From Halorubrum lacusprofundi ATCC 49239 (GTDB lineage: Archaea > Halobacteriota > Halobacteria > Halobacteriales > Haloferacaceae): a DNA stretch of 64,000 bases. Where the stretch lies: the NCBI RefSeq assembly GCF_000022205.1, contig NC_012029.1, forward strand, positions 1,984,001 to 2,048,000, given 5' to 3'. The stretch's first letter is position 1; every line of letters begins with the position of its first letter. Of this stretch, positions 7,696 through 15,105 are shown in pieces. The position numbers were made by a program, and so were the translations under genes. The notes below the pieces were generated by a model. The model saw only the letters and a list, made by a program, of their open reading frames with translations, did not search any database and had not been told where the DNA came from.

Positions 7696-8733
7696 ATGAG
7701 CGACAGCGACGACGGGGGCGACCCGCCGCACGAGGAGTTCCACGAGGACCCGGTCGGACACACCCGCGCGACGGCCGGGATGACCGTCGGGGAGCTGGTC
7801 GAGGGGTACGGCGACGCGGGGATCGGCGCAGCGTCGGTCAACGAGGCGGGCGACGTGCTCGCAGAGATGTTCGCGAACGACGACTGCACCGTGTTCCTCT
7901 CGCTGGCGGGCGCGATGGTGCCCGCGGGGATGCGCCGGATCGTCTCCGATCTCATCCGAGACGGCTACGTCGACGCGCTGGTGACGACGGGCGCGAACCT
8001 CACCCACGACGCCATCGAGGCCATCGGCGGGAAACACCACCACGGTCGGACCCACGACCCCGAGAAGAGTCTCCGCGAGCACGACGAGGGGCTCCGCGAC
8101 GAGGGCGTCGACCGCATCTACAACGTCTACCTCCCGCAGGAGCATTTCGCGGCCTTCGAGGGTCACCTGCGCGAGGAGGTGTTCCCGGCGCTCGAAGCCG
8201 ATCCGGACGACGACGGAAACGGCGCCGTCGGCATCGCAGATCTCACACGCGAGCTCGGACGCGCCAACGCCGCGGTTAACGAACGCGACGACGTGGCCGA
8301 GGACGCCGGCGTCGCCGCCGCGGCCTACGAGTGCGATGTGCCCGTCTACTGTCCCGCCGTGCAGGATTCCGTGCTCGGGTTACAGGCGTGGATGTACGCC
8401 CAGACTGCCGACTTCACGCTCGACGCCTTAGACGACATGACGGAACTGACCGACCTCGCGTTCGACGCCGACGACGCCGGCTGCCTGCTTGTCGGCGGCG
8501 GCGTCCCGAAGAACTTCACGCTCCAGACGATGCTCGTCACGCCCCGCGCCTACGACTACGCCGTTCAGATCACGATGGACCCGGAGGCGACCGGCGGGCT
8601 CTCCGGTGCCACCTTAGAGGAGGCTCGGTCGTGGGGGAAACTGGAGAAGGACGCGCGCAACGCCTCCGTCTACGGCGACGCGACCGTTATGCTGCCGATG
8701 CTTATTGCTGCCGCCCGCGAGCGCGTGGAGTAG
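7696..8733 (+). CDS. dys: Deoxyhypusine synthase
   Basis: The 345-residue enzyme transfers a butylamine group from spermidine, or an agmatine-derived equivalent, to a lysine of aIF5A as the first step of hypusine formation. It has the family's NAD-binding Rossmann layout (FLSLAGAMVPAGM, VTTGANLTHD), the DALDD...FDADD region, and near the end SWGKLEKDA, where the lysine at about residue 315 corresponds to the catalytic lysine of the family, followed by YGDATVMLPMLIA. A TATA-like GTTTCAAAC about 27 bases upstream fits a leaderless start at 7696. The pdaD gene at 19977 could supply agmatine. Confidence 0.95.
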   Translation: MSDSDDGGDPPHEEFHEDPVGHTRATAGMTVGELVEGYGDAGIGAASVNEAGDVLAEMFANDDCTVFLSLAGAMVPAGMRRIVSDLIRDGYVDALVTTGANLTHDAIEAIGGKHHHGRTHDPEKSLREHDEGLRDEGVDRIYNVYLPQEHFAAFEGHLREEVFPALEADPDDDGNGAVGIADLTRELGRANAAVNERDDVAEDAGVAAAAYECDVPVYCPAVQDSVLGLQAWMYAQTADFTLDALDDMTELTDLAFDADDAGCLLVGGGVPKNFTLQTMLVTPRAYDYAVQITMDPEATGGLSGATLEEARSWGKLEKDARNASVYGDATVMLPMLIAAARERVE

Positions 8734-8851
8734 CACTCCGAAAGCGACGAATCCGTGACGGCGACGTTTACTTATAAATGCGATTCACGTTCATTCCCCT
8801 TCGACGCGCAGTCAGGGGAGCTAAACCGCTCGGGGCCGTACCGTGGCGTAT

Positions 8852-9181
8852 ATGCAGTTCTGTGACGACTGCGGCTCGATGATGGTCTCTCGCGACGGGG
8901 AGATGGTGTGTCAGAACGACGACTGCGGCGCCACCACCGAGCGCGACGAGGCGCTCGCCGCCGAGTTCGAGTCGACGACCGAGCAGACCGGCGACGAGGT
9001 GATCGAGACGGAGGAAGGCGCGAACTTCGAGGGGAAGCCGACCGCTAAGGACATCGTCTGTGACAAGTGCGGCCACGGCGAGGCGTGGTACACGATCAAA
9101 CAGACCGGCGCCGCCGACGAGCCCCCGACGCGCTTTTTCAAGTGCAAGGAGTGCGGCCACCGCTGGCGCGGGTACAACTGA
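8852..9181 (+). CDS. tfs: Transcription elongation factor TFS
   Basis: The 109-residue protein has two zinc ribbons. The N-terminal one (QFCDDCGSMM, then CQNDDCG) resembles RPB9. The C-terminal one (CDKCGHGEAWYTIKQTGAADEPPTRFFKC, ending CGHRWR) resembles TFIIS and carries the acidic DE pair that stimulates transcript cleavage by RNA polymerase. It rescues backtracked polymerase. An in-frame GTG nine bases upstream is possible, but the family begins with MQFC. A TATA-like TTATAAAT lies at about 8770 and a second candidate (GCTAAACC) nearer the start. The gene stands alone. Confidence 0.94.
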   Translation: MQFCDDCGSMMVSRDGEMVCQNDDCGATTERDEALAAEFESTTEQTGDEVIETEEGANFEGKPTAKDIVCDKCGHGEAWYTIKQTGAADEPPTRFFKCKECGHRWRGYN

Positions 9182-9264
9182 CCGGCCCTGTTGGACTCCT
9201 GTTTTCAGTGCATTTTTGCCGGAAACAGCCGGCCGCTAAAAATCGCGTACTGACCGCTGGGAGT

Positions 9265-9293
9265 TCTATCACTTCAAGCCGGTCAGTGATAGA
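9265..9293 (+). promoter_or_regulatory. Inverted repeat upstream of the phosphate permease
   Basis: Nine-base arms TCTATCACT (9265-9273) and AGTGATAGA (9285-9293) are separated by 11 bases. The repeat lies about 50 bases upstream of a TATA-like GTTTAACC at 9343-9350, the usual place for an upstream activator site. The regulator is not in the immediate neighbourhood. A stem-loop in RNA is an alternative, since the TFS gene ends about 85 bases upstream. Confidence 0.45.
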
Positions 9294-9374
9294 CACTGTC
9301 CGAAGGGAGATTTTCGTCTCACTTGGACTCATGGGGGGGAATGTTTAACCACTGTCTCTGTCGAACTGATTGAC

Positions 9375-9407
9375 ATGGCTCGAACCCCCATCAGTGGAGG
9401 ACCTTGA
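9375..9407 (+). promoter_or_regulatory. Leaderless mini-ORF overlapping the start of the PiT permease
   Basis: An ATG about 27-30 bases after the TATA-like GTTTAACC (9343-9350) opens a ten-residue frame, MARTPISGGP, whose TGA stop (9405-9407) overlaps the TTG start of the permease at 9404 in the sequence TTGA. The layout suggests that ribosomes starting at the 5' end of the RNA translate the mini-ORF and then re-initiate on the permease. This is inferred from position only. Confidence 0.4.
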
Positions 9408-10615
9408 GCGTGGCGGGAGCTGTCTTCTGGGCGCTCGTTGCGCTGGCGACACTCACCAGCCTCGCCACGGCGTGGGCGCTCGGTGCCAACAGCAACTCGC
9501 CGCCGTTTGCCCCGGCGATCGGTGCCAACGCCATCTCCACGATGCGAGCGGCCTTCCTCATCGGCATCCTCGCTGCGCTCGGCGCGCTCACTCAGGGCGG
9601 AGCGATTTCCGAGACGGTTGGGGCGGGACTCATCAACGGCGTCCAAATAACGTCGCTGGCGGCGACGGCGGGACTGCTGACCGCGACCGGATTCATGGCC
9701 TTCGGCGTCTACACCGGCTATCCCGTCCCGGCCGCGTTTGCGACGACGGGGGCGATGGTCGGCGTCGGGCTCTCGCTCGGCGGCGACCCCGCCATCGACA
9801 CCTACCGCCGCATCGCGCTCTTTTGGGCGCTCGTCCCCCCCGTTTCGGGCGGGCTCGCCTATCTCACTGCCACTATCCTCCGACGCGACGACATCCCGGA
9901 GACGATCGGCGTCCCGTTGCTTGCGGCAGTCGTCGGCGGTATCATCGCCAACGTCCAACTGGGCGTTATCCCCTCGCCGCCCGAGGCGAGCCAAAGTTCC
10001 ATCGCAGAGTTCATTGCGCGACAGGTCGAGTTGCCGACGGTCGCCGATGTCGATCCCGTAGTGGTTCTCGTCACGCTCGCGGCCGCCGCGGCGTGGTTTC
10101 TGCTGATTCGCCGGCGGACCAATGCCTCGGTCGAGGGGGGCATCCGGACGTTCCTCATCGTCCTCGGGAGCGTCGTCGCCTTCTCCAGCGGCGGCAGTCA
10201 GGTCGGGTTGGCGACCGGCCCGCTTGAGAACCTCTACGGGGCCGAACTCGGACTACCCAGTATCGTCCTGCTCGCGCTCGGCGCAACCGGCATTCTCGCG
10301 GGTGCGTGGATGGGGGCGCCCAAACTGCTCCAAGCGACTTCCCGTGAGTACGCACAGTTGGGTGTCAGGCGCTCTATCGCCGCGCTGGTTCCCGGGTTCA
10401 TCATCGCACAACTGGCCATCGCGCTCGGGATTCCGATCTCGTTCAACAACATCATCATCTCCGGCGTCATCGGCGGTGGGCTCGCTGGCGGCTCAGCGGG
10501 CGTGTCTCGTCGGAAGATCGGCGTTACCCTCGTATTCTGGCTCATCACGCTCGGTGCCTCTATCGGGATCGGATTCGGACTCTACAAGGTCTTTGCCGCG
10601 GTGCTCGGCGGGTGA
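9404..10615 (+). CDS. PiT-family inorganic phosphate permease
   Basis: The 403-residue membrane protein has about ten hydrophobic helices and the two PiT signature regions: an N-terminal GANSNSPPFAPAIGANAIST segment and a C-terminal one around GIPISFNNIIISGVIGGGLAGG. PiT proteins carry phosphate with a cation. The start is uncertain: TTG at 9404 overlaps the stop of an upstream mini-ORF, and GTG at 9410 lies nine bases after a GGAGG (9396-9400); both are in frame and differ by two residues. Upstream there is a TATA-like element and an inverted repeat. It is monocistronic; a decayed gene follows its stop. Confidence 0.88.
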   Translation: MSVAGAVFWALVALATLTSLATAWALGANSNSPPFAPAIGANAISTMRAAFLIGILAALGALTQGGAISETVGAGLINGVQITSLAATAGLLTATGFMAFGVYTGYPVPAAFATTGAMVGVGLSLGGDPAIDTYRRIALFWALVPPVSGGLAYLTATILRRDDIPETIGVPLLAAVVGGIIANVQLGVIPSPPEASQSSIAEFIARQVELPTVADVDPVVVLVTLAAAAAWFLLIRRRTNASVEGGIRTFLIVLGSVVAFSSGGSQVGLATGPLENLYGAELGLPSIVLLALGATGILAGAWMGAPKLLQATSREYAQLGVRRSIAALVPGFIIAQLAIALGIPISFNNIIISGVIGGGLAGGSAGVSRRKIGVTLVFWLITLGASIGIGFGLYKVFAAVLGG

Positions 10616-10672
10616 GGTGATCTGGATCAGCGGACGACAGTCACGGTTGCTGGATGTCAACGAGGATGGCAC

Positions 10673-10825
10673 GTCCCTTTCAGAAACCGTCTCGAAAACG
10701 ACCGTCTGAGCGATGAGCAACGCGAGTGCATTGAGAACGGTAACGAGGCCGCCGAAGTCTATGGATGGTATGCCGACGAGTGTCTCGGCGAATCTGAGAT
10801 GGAGGACCTCACCAGAACCGACTGA
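10673..10825 (+). pseudogene. Remnant of a Cys-rich four-helix copper-binding (DUF326-type) protein
   Basis: In the same frame as the permease, after its stop, about 50 codons read as FRNRLENDRLSDEQRECIEN and then NEAAEVYGWYADECLG, ending with a stop at 10825. From memory this resembles the start of haloarchaeal DUF326 proteins, which have Cys at several of these places (ENC, EVC, WCADEC). Here three expected cysteines read Gly, Tyr and Tyr, two of them explicable by TGT to TAT changes. There is no usable start codon and the later helices are missing. I judge it a degraded fragment. Confidence 0.5.
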
Positions 10826-10832
10826 CCGCCGT

Positions 10833-11483
10833 TTATAAACTGTCCTCTAGTCGCGGCCCGAAAAACGCCCCCACTTCCTCCCCCACATCACCTGCCCGCC
10901 CGACGAAGAAGTGGTCGGACTCGAATCCGATCGTCTCGATTCCCAACTCCTTGGCCCGCTCCACCACGGGCTCCCAGTCGGCCGTCGAGTCGCGGGTCGC
11001 GTACAGGATCCGCGTTGGCACGCTGAGATCGATAAGATCGTCGAGGACCGCAACTGCGTCCACGTCGGGGTTCAGTCGCGCGGTCGGCGCGAGCGCGCAG
11101 ACCCCGGCGAGTCCGGGGCGGGACGCCGCCGTGACGAGCGCGACCGTCCCCCCGAACGAGAAGCCGAACAGCCCGACGCGCTCGTACCGCTCGACCGCCC
11201 AGCCGACCGTGTTGTCGGCGTCAGTGCTCTCGCCGTATCCTTCGTCCCAGTCACCGTAGTCGAACCGAAGGCAGTCGATCCCCCGATCGGTCAGCGCGTT
11301 GCTGACGGCGGTCAGGCGCTCGTCGCCGCGGTGGCCGCGCTGTTGGGGGTGCGGCGGGCAGGCGACGACGACCGCGTCGGCCCGGGACCCGTTCCCGGTG
11401 GCGTCGCCACCGCCGTCGCTCGCGGCGGTGTCGAGGGTGGCGCGCACGTCGCGGCCGCCGGGAATGAGAACGGTTTCGCTCAC
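10833..11483 (-). CDS. Alpha/beta hydrolase (dienelactone hydrolase-like)
   Basis: The 216-residue protein has the order of a small alpha/beta hydrolase: an oxyanion-side strand-turn (VVACPPHPQQRGHRGDERL), the segment LRFDYGDWDEGYGES, the nucleophile elbow GFSFGGTVAL with Ser at about residue 135, a late acidic strand, and a C-terminal histidine in ESDHFFVG. These belong to the dienelactone hydrolase/acyl-peptidase group found throughout Halobacteria; the substrate is unknown. The glycine-rich N-terminal region suggests a disordered loop. Its stop is convergent with the permease and the pseudogene; it is transcribed with or beside the next minus-strand gene, 22 bases upstream. Confidence 0.82.
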   Translation of the reverse strand: MSETVLIPGGRDVRATLDTAASDGGGDATGNGSRADAVVVACPPHPQQRGHRGDERLTAVSNALTDRGIDCLRFDYGDWDEGYGESTDADNTVGWAVERYERVGLFGFSFGGTVALVTAASRPGLAGVCALAPTARLNPDVDAVAVLDDLIDLSVPTRILYATRDSTADWEPVVERAKELGIETIGFESDHFFVGRAGDVGEEVGAFFGPRLEDSL

Positions 11484-11505
11484 GAGTTACAAGGGGGTCG
11501 CCGCG

Positions 11506-11904
11506 TCAGGGAACCTGCGTCACGCGATCGACGTTGTCGAGTTCGGCGAGGTCGTCCGCGAGCGCCTCCTGATCGACGTTCGCCTCGTAGTAGAAGACGA
11601 GGTCGAAGGTGCCGTCGCGGAGGAGCTGCTGGCACTCCCAGACGAACGCCTCGTCGTCGAGGGTCAGTCCTTGGAACTGGTTCGACGAGAAGTTCGTGTC
11701 GTCGTTGCCGGCCTCGATGTACGACTCGCCCTTCCCGGCGTGATCGGCGATGACCTCGTTGATCGCGACCGTGAGCTCGTGCATCTCCAAGTCCTCCTGC
11801 CCGCCGAGCGTCGTGTGGACGATACAGCCGGCGAGTTCGATGTCGCCCGGCTCCAGTAAGGCCTTCGTCCGCGTGTAGAGGTCGGCGTCGACGGTCTCGC
11901 TCAT
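11506..11904 (-). CDS. Conserved haloarchaeal protein (DUF5778-like)
   Basis: The 132-residue acidic protein has no membrane segment or signal peptide. It has a predicted alpha/beta make-up with motifs such as LAGCIVHTTLGGQEDLEMHE and FSSNQFQGLTLDDEAFVWEC. I recall this family in Halobacteria as DUF5778 without a known function. The ATG at 11904 is preferred over a GTG six bases upstream because a TATA-like GTTTATCG on the minus strand (about 11926-11933) is about 27 bases away. It lies just upstream of the hydrolase on the same strand. Confidence 0.75.
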   Translation of the reverse strand: MSETVDADLYTRTKALLEPGDIELAGCIVHTTLGGQEDLEMHELTVAINEVIADHAGKGESYIEAGNDDTNFSSNQFQGLTLDDEAFVWECQQLLRDGTFDLVFYYEANVDQEALADDLAELDNVDRVTQVP

Positions 11905-11971
11905 GGCCACTCATTCCCGCTCCCGCGATAAACGGGTAACGGTTCCCAATCGCTTTCTCACGCTCTGGAAC

Positions 11972-12964
11972 TCACCGCCGCAGAGAGACGACGACCTCGC
12001 TCGCTCCGTCGTCCGCCGAACGCCCTTCGTCCGCCCCTGCGCGCTCTTCGATCGCCACGAGCCCGTCGTCCGCGAGGTCGTCGACGAGCCCGCGCAGCCA
12101 CTCTCGGCCGTGCTCGCCGTCGGGCGAATAGTCGACTCGGACGCGGGGGCCGAGATCGTCGAGCGCCAGCTCGTCGTACTCGCCGAGGAGTCGGACGATC
12201 CGACCTCGGAACTGCCGACGACTTCCCTCGAAGCTCGGCTGCTCGGGCACGTCGGGCGCGGTGAAGTCGCCGGTTTCGTAGGCGTGACACCATCTCCGCC
12301 ACGGACAGCCGGCCTCGTCACACCGCGGGGTCGTCCCGCAGGCGACGCCACCGAGCTCCATGATCGCGTTGTTCCAGATACGGGACTCGCCGTCGGGCAT
12401 CACGTCCGATGCGACCTGCGCGAACGCCGCGTCGTCGTCCGGGACCGCGAACGCGCGGTGGAGCACCCGCTTCACGTTGGTGTCGACGACGGCGTCGCCG
12501 TTGTCGAACGCGAACGACGCCACCGCGTTCGCGGTGTACGGGCCGACGCCCATCAGCTCCTGTAGTTCCTCGGGCGTCTCCGGGAACGTCCCGCCGTACT
12601 CCCCTTCTACCTGTCCGGCGGCCTCGTGGAGGTACTTCGCGCGGTTGTTGTAGCCGAGCGAGTGGTCGGACCAGAACGCGACCACGCCGCCGCGGTCGGC
12701 CTCGGCCAACTCCTCGGTCGTCGGCCACTCCTCGACGAAGTCCTCCCACGCGGGGACGACTCGGTCGAGCTGTGTCTGCTGGCTCATCACCTCGCTGACG
12801 AGGATCTCGTAGGGGTCCTCTGTGCGTCGCCACGGGAACTCGCGGTGGTCCGCCTCGTACCAGTCGACGAGTGCATCGCGGACCGCATCGAGATCGGCCG
12901 GCAGCTCGGGGGCGTCGCCGTCGACGCCGGCCCCCGCTACGGCGGTCGCGTCCGAGTCGGTCAT
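11972..12964 (-). CDS. mutY: A/G-specific adenine glycosylase
   Basis: The 330-residue DNA repair enzyme removes adenine opposite 8-oxoguanine. It has SEVMSQQTQLDRV at about residues 53-65 with the catalytic Glu, the helix-hairpin-helix LMGVGPYTANAVASFAF, the catalytic-Asp segment VVDTNVKRVLHR, and a cysteine cluster CGTTPRCDEAGCPWRRWC for the 4Fe-4S centre. Cysteine spacing is C-x5-C-x4-C-x5-C rather than the bacterial C-x6-C-x2-C-x5-C. The C-terminal region is shorter than the NUDIX-like domain of bacterial MutY. A minus-strand TATA-like element near 12990 fits a leaderless start. Confidence 0.93.
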   Translation of the reverse strand: MTDSDATAVAGAGVDGDAPELPADLDAVRDALVDWYEADHREFPWRRTEDPYEILVSEVMSQQTQLDRVVPAWEDFVEEWPTTEELAEADRGGVVAFWSDHSLGYNNRAKYLHEAAGQVEGEYGGTFPETPEELQELMGVGPYTANAVASFAFDNGDAVVDTNVKRVLHRAFAVPDDDAAFAQVASDVMPDGESRIWNNAIMELGGVACGTTPRCDEAGCPWRRWCHAYETGDFTAPDVPEQPSFEGSRRQFRGRIVRLLGEYDELALDDLGPRVRVDYSPDGEHGREWLRGLVDDLADDGLVAIEERAGADEGRSADDGASEVVVSLRR

Positions 12965-12989
12965 TACCCTCGGTCCGGTCGGCGGCGGT

Positions 12990-13682
12990 TTATCGATGCT
13001 GGTCCTCGCCGGGGTGCCGGTCCGTGCCGATATCGACCGGTTCCATCGAGCGCGGGTCGCGGTCGGGACCCGGGTACTCCCCCCCGACGGCCTCCGGATA
13101 CAGCCTCGCTGGCGAGAACACGGTCGCGAACGCGCGCGGCTCCCGAACGCTCACCGGCATCCGATTTCGGAGTCCGGCCGCGGCCTGCGGACCCGTAAGC
13201 GACGGATCGAGGCTCACGACCTGCATCGCTCCGCCGCGGTACGCCGACGCCAGCGCCGGGTGGTCGGCCGCGGGTTGCGCCACTGGCTCGCGCCACGCCT
13301 CGACTGCTCCGCGCCAGTCGGCCGCCAGCCCGTCGTCCGCGAGCGAGGCGACCACGGCCTCGGCGTCGTCGAGGAGCGGGTCGCTGGCGACCAAAGTCGT
13401 CCACGCGTGCGAGCGTAGCGCGTCGAGCGCCTCGCGAGCCGGCCCGCCGACGAGGAGGTCGGCTGCGAGCACATCTGCGTCGGCGACGACACGGGCCGGA
13501 CTCGGATCTCGGTCGACGGGGGGAAGGTCGTCGGTGTCGGAGACGTCGGAAGCGACCTCGGTAGTGGTGCCGGAGTCGTCCCCAGACGCCGATCGACGCT
13601 CGACGAGCGCCGCGTTCACCGCCTCGGCGCTCACGTCGTACTCAGCCGCCCGCTCGAAGAGATCGGCAAACGTCGTGGTCAT
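12990..13682 (-). CDS. PIN-like domain protein of Halobacteria
   Basis: The 230-residue protein has an N-terminal helical part (TTTFADLFERAAEYDVSAEAVNAALVE), an Asp/Ser/Thr-rich linker, and then a domain that looks like a PIN nuclease fold: RVVADADVLAADLLVGGPAREAL, LLDDAEAVVASL, and ALASAYRGGAMQVVSLDP, which supply the spaced acidic residues of that fold. I recall such proteins as haloarchaeal DUF7384-type PIN-like proteins; activity is unproven. The ATG at 13682 is preferred over an upstream ATG at 13745 whose extra residues lack protein character. It lies upstream of mutY on the same strand with a 25-base gap. Confidence 0.7.
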   Translation of the reverse strand: MTTTFADLFERAAEYDVSAEAVNAALVERRSASGDDSGTTTEVASDVSDTDDLPPVDRDPSPARVVADADVLAADLLVGGPAREALDALRSHAWTTLVASDPLLDDAEAVVASLADDGLAADWRGAVEAWREPVAQPAADHPALASAYRGGAMQVVSLDPSLTGPQAAAGLRNRMPVSVREPRAFATVFSPARLYPEAVGGEYPGPDRDPRSMEPVDIGTDRHPGEDQHR

Positions 13683-13877
13683 ACAGAGGGTGTCGGCAGC
13701 CACGGGTATCGGGTTTGCGGCCGGCGGTCCTCTTGGTGAATACACACTCTGCGTTGCGACGCGGCGGCGGATCCGAGATACGCATCCAACTCGAACGGGC
13801 GTCTCTGCCCGTCGAATACGACGCCGCCTCTCGAATCACACCGTGTACTTATCTCACTGGGTACGGTATCATACTAC

Positions 13878-13922
13878 ATGAACGTCGGTGGAATCGGCCG
13901 AGAAGCGGTTATCGAAGCGTAA
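13878..13922 (+). promoter_or_regulatory. Leaderless mini-ORF overlapping the start of the 13.9-kb membrane protein
   Basis: About 27 bases after a TATA-like ACTTATCT (13846-13853), an ATG opens a 14-residue frame, MNVGGIGREAVIEA. Its TAA stop (13920-13922) shares its last base with the ATG of the membrane-protein gene at 13922 (TAATG). The arrangement suggests translational coupling from a leaderless mini-ORF; no direct evidence of translation exists here. Confidence 0.4.
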
Positions 13923-15013
13923 TGACCGAGAGAACGAGCGGGACGGCGTCCGAAGAGGCGAACGAGGGCGAGAAAGCGGAGGGAGGCGAAGATACCGACG
14001 ACGGCGACACGGCCGACACGATGCGCGTTCGCGCCGGTGATAGCCGGGTGAAGCTCTGGCTGCTGTTGCGTGCGAACCGGCTCGTCGTCGCGGGAGTCTT
14101 AACACTCGTCGTCTTCGTCGCGTTCGTCACCGTGGCGGCCGCGTTCTCCCCGTCTCTCGCTGAGAAGATCGGGTCGGGCGATCCGATCGATACGCTGTTC
14201 TCGACGATGATCGCGGCGATCGTCACCGGAACGACGCTCGTCGTCACAATCGGTCAGGTCGTGCTCACGCAGGAGAACGGCCCGCTCGGAGACCAGCAGG
14301 AGCGCATGAACGACACGCTCACCGTTCGAGACTCTATCGCGGAACTGACCGGCTCCCCGGTGCCCACGGACCCCGCCGCGTTCCTCGATGCGATCCTCGT
14401 CGCCGCGTCGGAGCGCAGCCGGGCCCTCCGCGAGTCGGTTCGGGAGCGCGACGGCGACCGGTCGGACCGGATCGCCATCCGAGAGGACGTCGACGACCTC
14501 GCCGCGAATATCATCGAAAACGCCGACGGCGTGCGCGACAGTCTGGACGGTGCGGAGTTCGGCTCCTTCGACGTGGTGTTCGCGGCCATCGACTTCGACT
14601 ACAGCCCGAAGATCGGCCAGATCGAGCGCGTCGACGACGACCACGACGACGCGTTCACCGACGACGAGCGCGCTCTGCTCAAGGAGCTGAAGGAGTCGCT
14701 GTCGCTGTTCGGTCCCGCCCGCGAACACATCAAGACGCTGTACTTCCAGTGGACGCTGATCGACCTCTCGCGGCAGATCCTCTACGCCGCGGTGCCCGCG
14801 TTGGTCGTCGCGGGGCTCATGCTCGCGGTCGTCGACGCCGGGACGTTCCCCGGGAGCACCCGCGGGGTCGACCACGTGACGCTCGTCGTCGGGGCTGCGT
14901 TCGCGGTCACGCTCCTCCCTTTCTTGCTTTTCGTCTCCTACGTGCTCCGCGTACTCACCCTCGCGAAGCGCACGCTCGCCATCGGGCCGTTGGTGCTGCG
15001 GGACTCGAAATGA
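13922..15013 (+). CDS. Haloarchaeal membrane protein with paired terminal helices
   Basis: The 363-residue protein begins with a very acidic 40-residue segment. Two hydrophobic helices follow (RLVVAGVLTLVVFVAFVTVA at about 60-80, and a second at about 100-122). A cytoplasmic-looking central domain of about 150 residues has regular charged helices, and two more helices lie near the C-terminus (about 290-312 and 322-345). I do not recognise a named family. The topology resembles regulatory membrane proteins, not transporters. The start is set by the TAATG overlap with the upstream mini-ORF. Confidence 0.8.
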   Translation: MTERTSGTASEEANEGEKAEGGEDTDDGDTADTMRVRAGDSRVKLWLLLRANRLVVAGVLTLVVFVAFVTVAAAFSPSLAEKIGSGDPIDTLFSTMIAAIVTGTTLVVTIGQVVLTQENGPLGDQQERMNDTLTVRDSIAELTGSPVPTDPAAFLDAILVAASERSRALRESVRERDGDRSDRIAIREDVDDLAANIIENADGVRDSLDGAEFGSFDVVFAAIDFDYSPKIGQIERVDDDHDDAFTDDERALLKELKESLSLFGPAREHIKTLYFQWTLIDLSRQILYAAVPALVVAGLMLAVVDAGTFPGSTRGVDHVTLVVGAAFAVTLLPFLLFVSYVLRVLTLAKRTLAIGPLVLRDSK

Positions 15014-15105
15014 ATCAGCGCTCCTGTCGACGGCTCCGTCGCCCTCCTCTCGCGGTTCCGCCTCCGGAACGCCCTTGCGTTCACCCCGATCAGTAGGACG
15101 TGAAC

